Of a DNA stretch of 26,798 bases, positions 14,253 through 22,739 are shown piece after piece (position 1 is the first letter of the stretch; every line of letters starts with the position of its first letter). The notes under the pieces are model-generated. The model was not told where the DNA came from and did no database searches. It saw only the letters and a program-made list of their open reading frames with translations. The translations under genes were made by a program, and so were the position numbers. Source of the stretch: Clostridia bacterium (GTDB lineage: Bacteria; Bacillota_A; Clostridia; Christensenellales; UBA1242); contig JAFTCZ010000013.1 of assembly GCA_017454425.1 (NCBI GenBank), positions 1-26,798 on the forward strand. The letters run 5' to 3'.

Positions 14253-14544
14253 TGAGAAAAAGATATTTAGTTATGTCAATTTTGCAATAAAAGCAAAAGA
14301 AGTTGTGTACGGAATTGACAACATAAAAACATCTCGTGCCAATATTTGTTGCCTAATCTTGTCAAAAACCGCGTCAAAAAACCTTTTAGATGCTACAACC
14401 AGATTTTGTCAACAAAAAAATATACCTTATTTAATCACCATCAAATACACCCTAGATGAATTGTTGCACACCAACAATTGCAAAGTCATAGGTATTACAA
14501 ATCAAAATATTGCACAACAAATCATATACTTAAAAAACCAATAA
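14242..14544 (+). CDS. Divergent L7Ae-family ribosomal-like protein (YlxQ)
   Basis: A 100-residue protein between rnpM and infB, the invariable place of YlxQ in Firmicutes. The fold-level pattern fits L7Ae: an N-terminal helix with AIKAKEVVYGID, a strand ANICCLILSKTAS, helix KNLLDATTRFCQQKN, strand IPYLITIKYT and a hydrophobic strand CKVIGIT. The typical glycine-lysine RNA-contact segment is weakly conserved, so identification rests partly on context. The TTG start at 14242 has GAGGAG 10 bases upstream and overlaps rnpM by 11 bases; no ATG in frame offers a better alternative. infB follows after 10 bases. Family members bind kink-turn RNA; whether this one does cannot be judged from sequence. 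Confidence 0.8.
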   Translation: MSVDEKKIFSYVNFAIKAKEVVYGIDNIKTSRANICCLILSKTASKNLLDATTRFCQQKNIPYLITIKYTLDELLHTNNCKVIGITNQNIAQQIIYLKNQ

Positions 14545-14554
14545 GGAGTAAGAA

Positions 14555-16963
14555 TTGGAAAGCAATCAAGTAAAGAAAACAAAAACTTTTGATAATTTGC
14601 GCACATTATCTTTAATTAATAACAATGAACTTGTTCGAATGAGTGAAAGCACAAAAAAAATGCGTTTGCAGATAGAAAATATCAGCAAAAACATTAGAGA
14701 GTTTATCAAATCAAAAGAGATAACCACTTCTAGTGCTGAAATTCCTCAACAAACAGTTACACCTAGACAATCCCTAGGTGATTCTCAGTTTAACCTTTCA
14801 AAGCCAAGTGACAAGTTTCGTGAGCGTAAAGACATATTGCAAAAGACCTTTAAGCAAAACGATTCAAAACCAAGTGCCAAGCCAATGGCACAGGGCAAAT
14901 TTCAAAAGCCACAAGGGCAAAAACCCGCTTTTGCAAAACCTATGTTTGAAAAGGGTGCATCAATGGATAGGGCAGAAGATGTCTTTAACAATTCTCAAAG
15001 GCGCACTTTTGATAACAAACGCAAAAACGAGCGTGACCAAAGGCGTGATTTTGATGACAGCCGTGAATTAAAAACTCGCAAAAACATGGCAAGACGAGGT
15101 TTGATTGAAGAGGACGAAATTACCGCTCGCATAAGAAGCAACCGCAAAATCAAAACCAAAAAAGTTCAAGAAGAAAATGTGGTTGTTGCTCCTACAATTA
15201 CTCACGCAGTTATCACAACCGAAACAATAACTGTCAAACAATTGTCCGAAAAGACAGGAAAGAGCATTTCCGAAATCTTAAAACAACTTATGGTTTTGGG
15301 TATAATGTCAAATGTTAATAGTACAGTTGATTTTGCAACAGCCGAATTAGTTGCAAGTGAATTGGGCGTAGTTTTAGAGCAAAAGTTAGAAAAGAGTTAT
15401 GAAGAACAAATGAAAGATGATTTTGTTGATGTCGAATCTATTGAAGACCCAACAAAATTAAAGGCACGCCCACCAATTGTTACTATACTTGGTCATGTAG
15501 ACCATGGTAAAACAACTTTACTTGATTATATCCGCAAAACTCATATTGCTAGTGGTGAGGCAGGTGGTATTACACAACACATTTCTGCATATCAAATTGA
15601 AACTATGAATAGGCAAATAACCTTTATTGACACACCGGGACATGCTGCGTTTTCTGCTATGCGTGCAAGAGGTGCGGCTGTTACTGATGTTGCAATTTTG
15701 GTTGTTGCGGCTGATGATGGTGTAAAACAACAAACAATTGAGGCAATTCATGACATCAAAGAAGCAAAAGTGCCTATGATTGTTGCAATTAATAAGATTG
15801 ATAAGCCAGCTGCTAATGTCGAGCGTGTAAAAGAAGAATTGGCAAAATATGATGTTATGCCCGAAGAATGGGGTGGTGATACCATATTTGTTCCAATTTC
15901 TGCACTAAAAGGTCAGGGTGTGGACCAACTTTTAGAAATGATTCTTTTGGTTGCTGACATGAAAGAGTTAAAAGCCAATTATGATAACAAAGCTTTTGGA
16001 ATGGTAATTGAAGGTAAACTAGATAAAGGAAAGGGCCCAATTGCTACTGTTATTATCCTTAATGGAACGCTTAAGGTGGGTGATACTGTTATCAGCGGTA
16101 TGCACATAGGAAAAGTTAGGGCCATACTTGATGACACCCAAAAAAGAATTCGCACAGCAACCCCAAGCAAGCCTGTTTCTATTCTTGGTTTGGACGGAGT
16201 GCCAAATGCCGGTGATAAAATGTATGCTGTTGATGACAAAATGAGTAAAAAAGTGCTTGAAGAGCGTCGTCGCAAGTTGCAAGCCGAATTAATTAACGCG
16301 AAAACCACCTTGTCAACCGAAGAATTTTTGGCTAAAAACGCAAAAGATGAAAAGAAAGTTTTGTATGTTATTGTTAAGACTGATGTTCAGGGCTCTTTCG
16401 AGGCACTGACAAGCATGCTTAATAAAATTGAAAACGAAGAAGTTCGCGTTGAGTGCATACATGGTGGCGTTGGTGCAATTAACGAAAATGATGTATTACT
16501 AGCAAAATCTGCAAATGCAAAACTTGTTGCATTTAACACACGACCTGACAACAAAGCACAAGAATTAATCGAACAAAACAAAATGGAAGTTATCAAGTCT
16601 AGTATTATTTATGAGATAACAGACAAAATCACTAAAATTGCAAAAGATATGCGCACACCAATCTTTGAAGAGCGTATTATTGGGCATTGTGAAGCAATTC
16701 GCATCTTTAAGATAAGCCGTATTGGTACTGTTGCTGGTTGTTTGGTTAAGGACGGAAAAATTGCAAAGAATGCAAAAATTAGACTACTTCGCAATGGTGA
16801 AAAATTGGTAGAAACAACAATTACTACCTTGCAAAGAGAAAAACAAGATGTCAAAGAAGTCAGCCAAGGTATGGAATGTGGAATTAAGATGGAAGGCTGG
16901 AATGATATTATTCTTGGCGATGTGATTGAAGCATTTGTTATGGAGCAAGTAGTTCGCGATTAG
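14555..16963 (+). CDS. infB: Translation initiation factor IF-2
   Basis: GTPase that brings initiator tRNA to the 30S subunit. At 802 residues it has a variable, charged N-terminal part (to ~220, rich in Lys, Gln, Arg and Pro), the IF2_N motif ([20 protein letters not shown]), the G domain with GHVDHGKTT (from Gly313), DTPGH (from 359) and NKID (413-416), and then domains II, III and the C-terminal tRNA-binding domain with [11 protein letters not shown]. The TTG start is supported by AAGGAG (14543-14548) at 6 bases from the start, with no ATG upstream in frame. rbfA starts 11 bases after the stop. It sits in the conserved nusA operon; expression is presumably set by the promoter at 12704. Confidence 0.97.
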   Translation: MESNQVKKTKTFDNLRTLSLINNNELVRMSESTKKMRLQIENISKNIREFIKSKEITTSSAEIPQQTVTPRQSLGDSQFNLSKPSDKFRERKDILQKTFKQNDSKPSAKPMAQGKFQKPQGQKPAFAKPMFEKGASMDRAEDVFNNSQRRTFDNKRKNERDQRRDFDDSRELKTRKNMARRGLIEEDEITARIRSNRKIKTKKVQEENVVVAPTITHAVITTETITVKQLSEKTGKSISEILKQLMVLGIMSNVNSTVDFATAELVASELGVVLEQKLEKSYEEQMKDDFVDVESIEDPTKLKARPPIVTILGHVDHGKTTLLDYIRKTHIASGEAGGITQHISAYQIETMNRQITFIDTPGHAAFSAMRARGAAVTDVAILVVAADDGVKQQTIEAIHDIKEAKVPMIVAINKIDKPAANVERVKEELAKYDVMPEEWGGDTIFVPISALKGQGVDQLLEMILLVADMKELKANYDNKAFGMVIEGKLDKGKGPIATVIILNGTLKVGDTVISGMHIGKVRAILDDTQKRIRTATPSKPVSILGLDGVPNAGDKMYAVDDKMSKKVLEERRRKLQAELINAKTTLSTEEFLAKNAKDEKKVLYVIVKTDVQGSFEALTSMLNKIENEEVRVECIHGGVGAINENDVLLAKSANAKLVAFNTRPDNKAQELIEQNKMEVIKSSIIYEITDKITKIAKDMRTPIFEERIIGHCEAIRIFKISRIGTVAGCLVKDGKIAKNAKIRLLRNGEKLVETTITTLQREKQDVKEVSQGMECGIKMEGWNDIILGDVIEAFVMEQVVRD

Positions 16964-16974
16964 GAGGAAAGTCG

Positions 16975-17334
16975 ATGAAACAAACACGACAAGAGCGTAT
17001 TAACAGTGAAATACGCAAAGAACTAAGTGACATTTTATCAAATAAGATAAATGACCCGCGAGTAAAAGGAATTATCAGCGTTCCGTCAGTTGAAATTTCT
17101 AGTGACCTCAGCCACTGTAAGATAAATTTGAGTATTTTTAGCGGGGATAAGGCACAAGATGATAAGACTTTTGAGGCAATATCTTCAATGTCTGGTTTTA
17201 TTCGTAAAGAATTGGCAAAAAAAGTAGATTTACGAATTATGCCAGAATTGCTTTTTAGACAATACAAAGGCTTTGAAGAAAACGAAAAAATAAACAAATT
17301 AATAGAAAAACTTAATAAAACTTCGGAGGAATAA
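16975..17334 (+). CDS. rbfA: 30S ribosome-binding factor RbfA
   Basis: KH-fold protein aiding late 30S maturation near the 5' end of 16S rRNA. The 119-residue sequence has the family pattern: TRQERINSEIRKELSDILSNKINDPRVKGIISVPSVEIS, DLSHCKINLSIF, then GFIRKELAKKVDLRIMPELLF. Start ATG follows TTAGGAGGAAAG, and the upstream gap to infB is 11 bases. The nrnA start lies one base after its stop, implying translational coupling. Confidence 0.96.
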   Translation: MKQTRQERINSEIRKELSDILSNKINDPRVKGIISVPSVEISSDLSHCKINLSIFSGDKAQDDKTFEAISSMSGFIRKELAKKVDLRIMPELLFRQYKGFEENEKINKLIEKLNKTSEE

Positions 17335-17335
17335 A

Positions 17336-18307
17336 TTGAAATCTGTTTTCGTAAAACAATTGTTAACAATTGCAAAAAACAAAAAAGTGGCAATAATGGG
17401 ACACAGGTCATCAGATTTTGATTGTATTTGCTCTTGTATCGCTATGCATATGATTTTGAAACAATTCAACATATCTAGCGATATTTTTGTTGAAGAAGAC
17501 CTCTCAAGTGTTTTCAAAAAATTTTTAGGAAATATCAAATTTTTGACCAAAAATAAAGAAAAATATGATGTTTGTATTTGTGTTGATTGTTCTTCTACTT
17601 CGTTAATACCCGAAAATCTAGCCCCAATTTATGCCGAAGCAAAAGATACTTTTGCGATAGATCATCATGTTACTAACAATAAATTTGCAAAGTATAATTA
17701 TGTAAAAACTCTGAGCAGCGCTTGCGAAGTTATTTATGACCTGTTTGGCACAAAAATAAAAATGACAAAAGAAATTGCTCGTGCGCTATACTTGGGCATA
17801 TATACAGATACGGGTGGTTTTAAGTATTCAAACACCACAAGTAAGACATTTTTTGTGCTGTCAAAACTATTAAAGATAGATATAAAAGCAGATGAAATTG
17901 TGCATGACTATGTTGATAATGTCGAAAAAACTAGTTTCGAATTGACAAGATGTGCTTTTAATTCGGTACAATTTTACTACAACAATCAAATTGCTGTTTC
18001 TATAATAACCAAACAAGATTTTGATAAAATTGGGGTTAAAAAGGATAGTGCAAAATTTATGCAAGCATATTTGCAAAACATTGAGGGCGTAAAGATTGCA
18101 ATAACTGTGTCCGAACAAACTCCAAAAGAATATCACATAAGTTTGCGTACGGCGTGTGATGATGTCGATGTATCAAGTATTGCCACGCGTTTTGGTGGTG
18201 GCGGCCATGTGCGAGCAAGTGGCCTAAGCCTAAAGGGTGAGTACAAAAGAGCACTAAATGCACTTTTGATGGAGTGCAAAAAAGTATTAAAAGGTAAGAA
18301 TAATTAG
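17336..18307 (+). CDS. nrnA: DHH/DHHA1 family nanoRNase or phosphatase (NrnA-like)
   Basis: 323-residue DHH phosphoesterase of the NrnA type, which degrades very short RNAs and dephosphorylates pAp. The N-terminal metal motif reads MGHRSSDFDCICS, keeping His and the DxD pair (Asp27, Asp29) but replacing the usual NPDGDAIGS wording. The DHH motif is AIDHH (Asp109-His111), a third motif GIYTDTGGF is present, and the C-terminal DHHA1 domain ends with FGGGGHVRASG. The TTG start has GGAGG at 6 bases and lies one base after the rbfA stop. The rbfA-nrnA-truB order is characteristic of Firmicutes and argues for NrnA over cyclic-di-AMP phosphodiesterase GdpP, whose membrane and GGDEF-like parts are absent. 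Substrate choice is not proved by sequence. Confidence 0.88.
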   Translation: MKSVFVKQLLTIAKNKKVAIMGHRSSDFDCICSCIAMHMILKQFNISSDIFVEEDLSSVFKKFLGNIKFLTKNKEKYDVCICVDCSSTSLIPENLAPIYAEAKDTFAIDHHVTNNKFAKYNYVKTLSSACEVIYDLFGTKIKMTKEIARALYLGIYTDTGGFKYSNTTSKTFFVLSKLLKIDIKADEIVHDYVDNVEKTSFELTRCAFNSVQFYYNNQIAVSIITKQDFDKIGVKKDSAKFMQAYLQNIEGVKIAITVSEQTPKEYHISLRTACDDVDVSSIATRFGGGGHVRASGLSLKGEYKRALNALLMECKKVLKGKNN

Positions 18308-19146
18308 TGATAGGTTTTTTTAATATCAACAAACCTAGCGGGGTGTCTTCGGCACAAGTTGTTGCAAAAATTAAGCACATGTGCCCAAAAGCCACAAAAG
18401 TGGGGCATATGGGCACGCTAGACCCTATGGCCTCGGGTGTTTTGCCAATTGCTGTGGGAAGGGCAACAAGGCTGTTTGATTTGATGCAAAACAAGCAAAA
18501 AGAATATATTGCAACCTTCAAATTTGGCTATTCAACCAACACTCTTGATGCAACAGGTGAGATTGTAGAAAAAACTAATGTTTTGCCAAGTGCAAAAGAA
18601 ATTGAGGCTGTTTTACCAAGTTTTGTGGGCGAGATAGAACAAATCCCGCCAAGTTTTAGTGCAAAAAATGTTGAAGGAACTCGTGCATATAAATTGGCAC
18701 GAAATGGCAAACAAGTTGTTCTAAAATCCTGCAAAGTAAAGATTTTTGATATACAGTTATTGAAAGAACTTAAAAAAGATGAGTTTGTGTTTAAGATTGT
18801 GTGCGGAAGTGGCACCTATATTCGCAGCCTTTGTCGTGATATTGCATCAAAACTAGGCACGCTTGCCACTATGACGGCATTGATAAGAACAAAAACAGGT
18901 AATTTTGATATTGGAGCAGCAAAAAATTTTGCTTGCATAACAGCAAAAGATATTGTGCCAATAGATGAAGTGTTTGATTATCCAAAAATAACACTCATGG
19001 GTGATGAACTAACAACACTTTTGCAAGGTAAAAAAGTTTGTTTTTCGCAACAAAACGGAATGTTTTTTGGGATATATGATAATAAAATACAACTAGTGCT
19101 AAAAATTAAGAATGGCATATGTGTAGATAAAATTTGGTTGAGGTAA
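18307..19146 (+). CDS. truB: tRNA pseudouridine(55) synthase TruB
   Basis: Makes pseudouridine 55 in the T-loop of tRNAs. The 279-residue protein starts with the family's FFNINKPSGVSS, has the catalytic segment HMGTLDPMASGVLPIAVG with Asp39, the YIATFKFGYSTNTLDATG strand, IPPSFSAKNVEGTRAYKLARNG, and the CGSGTYIRSLCRDIA segment. The C-terminal part is short, without a full PUA domain. The GTG start overlaps the nrnA stop by one base (TAGTG), a tight translational coupling. ribF, normally next, is missing; instead an endonuclease IV-like gene begins 3 bases downstream. Confidence 0.96.
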   Translation: MIGFFNINKPSGVSSAQVVAKIKHMCPKATKVGHMGTLDPMASGVLPIAVGRATRLFDLMQNKQKEYIATFKFGYSTNTLDATGEIVEKTNVLPSAKEIEAVLPSFVGEIEQIPPSFSAKNVEGTRAYKLARNGKQVVLKSCKVKIFDIQLLKELKKDEFVFKIVCGSGTYIRSLCRDIASKLGTLATMTALIRTKTGNFDIGAAKNFACITAKDIVPIDEVFDYPKITLMGDELTTLLQGKKVCFSQQNGMFFGIYDNKIQLVLKIKNGICVDKIWLR

Positions 19147-19149
19147 TTT

Positions 19150-20001
19150 ATGATTAGATTTGGGCCATCTGGCAATAGTGAACAGTTTTACAAAGACGGA
19201 CACAAGTCTTCTTTAGAAGCCCCAAAATGGTTGCATGATATGGGCTTAAATGCTTATGAATATTCTTTTTCATTGGGGCAGTTCTTAAGTGACGAAAAGG
19301 CTGCTTTGATAAAAGAGGAAGCAGAAAAATATGACATAAAAATTAGCGTGCATGCACCATATTATATCAATTTTTGCAATCCAACCGAACAGGCGCGCGA
19401 AAATAACAAAAAGTTCTTGTACAATTCGGCACATTGTCTTAAATTAATGGGAGGCAATCATGTTGTTTTTCATTCGGGTGCACAAATGAAAATGACTAGG
19501 GAAGAGGCTTTGTCAAATCTTGAAAAGAATATAAAAGACTTTTTGCAAGAATATGAAAGCGAAAAAGAGTTTGAAGGGATTTATCTTTGCCCCGAAACTA
19601 TGGGCAAATATAGTCAAGTTGGCAACCCTGCTGAAATTTTTAATATTTGCACATATTCGCCTCGTTTAATTCCTACTCTTGATTTTGGACACATAAATTG
19701 TATTATGCAAGGGAAATTAAAAACAAAACAAGACTACAAAGACATCTTAAATTTGGGTATTGATACTTTGGGGTTTGAGCGAATGAAAAACTTTCATGTG
19801 CATTTTTCGAAGATTAAATTTAACGAAAAAGGCGAAATCGCTCATCAAATACTAGATGACATACAGTTTGGCCCTGATTATATACCAATGATTGATGCTG
19901 TATTAGAGATGGGGTTGACGCCTGATATCCTTTGCGAATCGAAGGACACACAGGCACTTGATGCACGAAAAATGCAACAATACTATGCAAAAAGGCGTTG
20001 A
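19150..20001 (+). CDS. nfo: Endonuclease IV-like AP endonuclease (TIM-barrel, divergent)
   Basis: 283-residue protein of the AP endonuclease 2 family, TIM-barrel metalloenzymes cutting DNA at abasic sites. Metal-ligand candidates occur in family order: SVHAPYY (His68), VFHSG (His108), PETMG (Glu149), TLDFGH (Asp178, His181), FHVHFSK (His216), GEIAH (Glu229, His232) and LCES (Glu263). Relative to E. coli Nfo, the LENTAG and DxH segments differ (PETMGK and GEIAH), so this belongs to a second, less studied branch of the family often called a TIM-barrel protein; a sugar-isomerase-like activity cannot be excluded. The ATG is 3 bases after the truB stop with GAGG overlapping its end. The efp promoter overlaps its stop codon. 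Confidence 0.83.
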   Translation: MIRFGPSGNSEQFYKDGHKSSLEAPKWLHDMGLNAYEYSFSLGQFLSDEKAALIKEEAEKYDIKISVHAPYYINFCNPTEQARENNKKFLYNSAHCLKLMGGNHVVFHSGAQMKMTREEALSNLEKNIKDFLQEYESEKEFEGIYLCPETMGKYSQVGNPAEIFNICTYSPRLIPTLDFGHINCIMQGKLKTKQDYKDILNLGIDTLGFERMKNFHVHFSKIKFNEKGEIAHQILDDIQFGPDYIPMIDAVLEMGLTPDILCESKDTQALDARKMQQYYAKRR

Positions 20002-20026
20002 TTTTTCGCTGTTTTTGTGGTAAAAT
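19998..20026 (+). promoter_or_regulatory. Promoter for efp
   Basis: TTGATT (19998-20003), 17-base spacer and an extended -10 (TGG-TAAAAT; hexamer 20021-20026). The -35 overlaps the nfo stop codon. The start codon of efp is 27 bases downstream. Confidence 0.7.
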
Positions 20027-20053
20027 TATAAAAAATTTTTAAGGAGCAATTTT

Positions 20054-20611
20054 ATGATTACTGCAACAGATTTAAGAAAAGGAACATGTTTTGAATGGGA
20101 CGGGCAAATTTATAGTGTTATGGACTTTCAACACAACAAGCATGGTCGTGGTTCTGCCGTTGTTTGGGTTAAGATGCGCAATATTCAAACAGGTGCAAGC
20201 CGTGAAAATACATTCAATCCAACAGATAAGTTCGAACAAGTAAGTTTTGAAGAAAAACAAATGACCTATCTGTACAACGATGGTAACATTTACTATTTTA
20301 TGGATCCTGTTACTTACGAACAATATCCTTACAACAAATCACTTGTTGAAGATGCATTGCCATACATTTTGGAAAACACAAATGTTATTGTAAAGTTCTT
20401 TAAGGGCGAAGTATTTAGCGTATCTCCTCAATTATTTGTTATCCTCGAGGTTACTGCAACCGAACCGGGTTTGCAAGGCGATACAACAAAAGCAACTTTC
20501 AAGCCAGCAACTCTTGAGACAGGTTTGCAAATACAAGTGCCTTTGTTTGTAAACAATGGTGACAAAATAAAAGTTGACACTCGCACTGGTGAATATGTCG
20601 AGCGTGCATAA
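20054..20611 (+). CDS. efp: Elongation factor P with Arg at the loop tip
   Basis: Relieves ribosome stalling at polyproline stretches. The 185-residue length and three beta-barrel domains are standard: TATDLRKGTCFEWDGQIYSV, MRNIQTGASRENTF, LYNDGNIYYFMD and the C-terminal signature region GDTTKATFKPATLETGLQIQVPLFVNNGD. In domain I the tip of the loop that reaches the P-site tRNA reads KHGRG, placing Arg32 where B. subtilis and E. coli EF-P have the modified Lys (KPGKG). Neither EpmA-, YmfI- nor EarP-like genes lie in the window. The ATG follows AAGGAG. The gene has its own promoter and terminator, so it is monocistronic. Confidence 0.97.
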   Translation: MITATDLRKGTCFEWDGQIYSVMDFQHNKHGRGSAVVWVKMRNIQTGASRENTFNPTDKFEQVSFEEKQMTYLYNDGNIYYFMDPVTYEQYPYNKSLVEDALPYILENTNVIVKFFKGEVFSVSPQLFVILEVTATEPGLQGDTTKATFKPATLETGLQIQVPLFVNNGDKIKVDTRTGEYVERA

Positions 20612-20621
20612 TAAATATAAG

Positions 20622-20652
20622 AAGATAACTTGGGTTGTCTTTTTTATTTTTT
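20622..20652 (+). terminator. Rho-independent terminator after efp
   Basis: Stem AAGATAAC (20622-20629) with GTTGTCTT (20634-20641), one G-U pair, TTGG loop, followed by a T-rich tract to about 20652. Confidence 0.75.
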
Positions 20653-20697
20653 GGTTGTTCTAACATTTATTTAATCTTAATAAACTATTTTGAGGAG

Positions 20698-21627
20698 GTG
20701 AGAGATATTTTACAAAATATTTTGCCCCCAAGATTTGCACAAGCTCTTCGACATATTAACAACAATTTAATCAGTGAATTAAGATTAAGAGAAAACAAAC
20801 CGGCAATATTGTGGGGCTCGCAAAAGTTTTTTTTGACAAACGACGGCGTATCATGTGATGAAAGAAATGCGCTAATACCTACAACAAAAGAACTTGATGA
20901 CATAGTTTTCAATGCCAGTGAACATAGTATTTATGCACATAATGATGAATTGTGTATGGGATATTTGACTTTGCAAAATGGAATAAGACTAGGTATTGCT
21001 GGACAGGTGGTTGTTGATAAAGGTGTTGTCAAAACTGTCAAAAATGTATCATCAATTAACATTCGCTTTGCTCGTGAAATAAAAAACTGCAGCCTTAATA
21101 GCCTAAGATATATTGCTGATGCCAACCACGGCATATGCAATACCTTGGTGATTGCACCGCCAAATGGTGGCAAAACAACTTTTATTCGTGATTTGTGTTA
21201 TCAAATATCAAATAAAAACCTGGCAAATAATGTTTTGCTTATTGATGAGCGAAACGAAATTTCGGCAAGTGTGAACGGACACGCAACCTTAAATATTGGT
21301 GAAAATACTGATGTGTATTGCGGTTGTACAAAACAATTTGGAATTATTAATGGCATACGCACAATGTCGCCAAATATTATTGTTTTGGACGAAATCTCTA
21401 CTGCGGCAGATGTTGGTGCGCTTGATTATGTGGTCAGCACTGGAGTAAAAATTGTAGCAACTATGCATGCTGATAATTTTGAAAGCTTAACACAAAAACC
21501 TTTATATCAACATTTTAGCAAATTGCAATTATTTGAACGCTTTGTTGTGCTAGAGCGTTGTGGGGCAATGTGTCAAGTTGCAATGATTTATAATCAGGCA
21601 GGTGTTTGCCTTTTTTGTAGGGGATAA
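20698..21627 (+). CDS. spoIIIAA: Stage III sporulation protein AA (SpoIIIAA) ATPase
   Basis: Secretion-type ATPase of the SpoIIIA-SpoIIQ channel that links mother cell and forespore. The conserved N-terminal ELRLRENKPAIL region, the switch to RFAREIKNC, a P-loop APPNGGKTT (near residues 153-161) leading into FIRDL, Walker B NIIVLDEIS and a following THAD-like TMHADN are all seen. Start choice is unusual. The only ribosome-binding site, AGGAGG (20693-20698), overlaps the GTG at 20698 given here, whereas the ATT codon at 20707 lies exactly 8 bases after it, the same spacing as for the small gene at 4524. The true start may therefore be ATT 20707 (three residues shorter). An in-frame TTG further upstream lies inside the efp terminator and is unlikely. 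First gene of the eight-gene spoIIIA operon. No convincing mother-cell sigma-E promoter was recognised in the gap. Confidence 0.9.
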   Translation: MRDILQNILPPRFAQALRHINNNLISELRLRENKPAILWGSQKFFLTNDGVSCDERNALIPTTKELDDIVFNASEHSIYAHNDELCMGYLTLQNGIRLGIAGQVVVDKGVVKTVKNVSSINIRFAREIKNCSLNSLRYIADANHGICNTLVIAPPNGGKTTFIRDLCYQISNKNLANNVLLIDERNEISASVNGHATLNIGENTDVYCGCTKQFGIINGIRTMSPNIIVLDEISTAADVGALDYVVSTGVKIVATMHADNFESLTQKPLYQHFSKLQLFERFVVLERCGAMCQVAMIYNQAGVCLFCRG

Positions 21628-22119
21628 ATGAGCATTATATTTAGTTTTGTGATAGCTGTTTTATCATCAATTTGTGTTATTAGCTTTTCGATAAAATACT
21701 ATGCAAGGCAAAAGTTTTTTGTTGAATTAAATGATTTTTTACAAAATCTTAATACAAATGTTGCCTTTTTGCAAAATAACATTCATCAAGTAATTGCAAA
21801 AAGCAATACAAATAGTTTGATTTTTAACAATATTTTGCAAAGTTATGATAAATTTTTATCAACAAAAGATGAAAAGGTTTTTAATACTGAGATTAATCAA
21901 GAAAAACTAATTTTACAAAGTGATAGGTCACAATTAATAGAATACTTGTTATTTTTGGGCCATGCTGATTGTGAGACACAAACTTTTAAGACAAATGCAT
22001 TTTTGCAATACACAAAACAGCGTAAAGAAGAAGTAGATAATGATGTACACACAAAAGCAATATTAATTCAAAAATTGGGTATTATTGCAGGACTTATGAT
22101 TTTTATTTTGTTGTTGTGA
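21628..22119 (+). CDS. spoIIIAB: Stage III sporulation protein AB
   Basis: 163-residue protein with an N-terminal membrane span (IIFSFVIAVLSSICVISF), a long soluble region with helical heptads, and a C-terminal hydrophobic span (GIIAGLMIFILLL). This matches SpoIIIAB, which in B. subtilis is 171 residues and resembles the type II secretion protein GspF. Its ATG abuts the spoIIIAA stop (TAAATG). Sequence conservation is modest; the call rests on topology, size and operon order, and on the C-terminal KLGIIAGL segment. Confidence 0.9.
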   Translation: MSIIFSFVIAVLSSICVISFSIKYYARQKFFVELNDFLQNLNTNVAFLQNNIHQVIAKSNTNSLIFNNILQSYDKFLSTKDEKVFNTEINQEKLILQSDRSQLIEYLLFLGHADCETQTFKTNAFLQYTKQRKEEVDNDVHTKAILIQKLGIIAGLMIFILLL

Positions 22120-22126
22120 GGAATAC

Positions 22127-22324
22127 ATGGGCATAGAAATTATATTCAAAATTGCAGGCATAGGGATTATTATTGCAGTAGTGGCACAAATATTAAAACA
22201 GGCAGGCAAAGAAGAAATTGCCACACTTTGCACTCTTGCGGGTTTGATTGTTGTTTTGTTGATGGTTATTGATATGATTAACGAGTTGTTTACTTCTGTG
22301 CAAAATTTGTTTTATCTGTATTAA
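22127..22324 (+). CDS. spoIIIAC: Stage III sporulation protein AC
   Basis: 65-residue two-span membrane protein with the family wording IFKIAGIGIIIAVVAQILKQAGKEEIATLCTLAGL followed by a second span ending in Asp-Met. Length is as in B. subtilis (68). It starts 7 bases after spoIIIAB with an adjacent TGAGGAA ribosome-binding site. Part of the SpoIIIA channel complex in the outer forespore membrane. Confidence 0.95.
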   Translation: MGIEIIFKIAGIGIIIAVVAQILKQAGKEEIATLCTLAGLIVVLLMVIDMINELFTSVQNLFYLY

Positions 22325-22349
22325 AAGTTAGTGCAAAACGAGTAATTTT

Positions 22350-22739
22350 ATGATTGAAATGCTAAAAATTATCGGTATAGGCCTAAGTCTTGTAATAGCA
22401 GTTACGATAATACGCCAAACCCGTCCAGAACTAGGACCAATAGTATTGATGGCTGGCGGAATAGTATTGTCACTTTGCATTATTGATATGCTTGAAGATG
22501 TTTTTGGGGTATTTACAAAAATTTTGGAAGTAACAAAAATTGATGCAAGCCTGTTTGTTATATTATTAAAAATAGTTGGGATAGGTTATTTGACTGAGTT
22601 TGGAAGCAGTATATGTACCGATAGTGGCAATTCATCTATTGCCATAAAGATAGAACTTGCGGGCAAACTGTCTATTTTTTTGTTGTCTGTTCCTATAATT
22701 TCAAAACTTATTGATTTGTTGGTGGAGTTGATTGTTTAA
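22350..22739 (+). CDS. spoIIIAD: Stage III sporulation protein AD
   Basis: 129-residue membrane protein related to SpoIIIAC by its N-terminal half (IIGIGLSLVIAVTIIRQTRPELG), with further spans and the conserved GIGYLTEFGSSICTDSGNSSIA segment typical of SpoIIIAD. The ribosome-binding site before its ATG is weak (only ACGAG in the 25-base gap). Stop TAA is followed directly by the GTG of spoIIIAE. Confidence 0.95.
   Translation: MIEMLKIIGIGLSLVIAVTIIRQTRPELGPIVLMAGGIVLSLCIIDMLEDVFGVFTKILEVTKIDASLFVILLKIVGIGYLTEFGSSICTDSGNSSIAIKIELAGKLSIFLLSVPIISKLIDLLVELIV

Noticed and set aside
20635..20697. TTG start for spoIIIAA at 20635
   Set aside because: It falls inside the efp terminator hairpin and would add hydrophobic residues not seen in the family; no ribosome-binding site precedes it.
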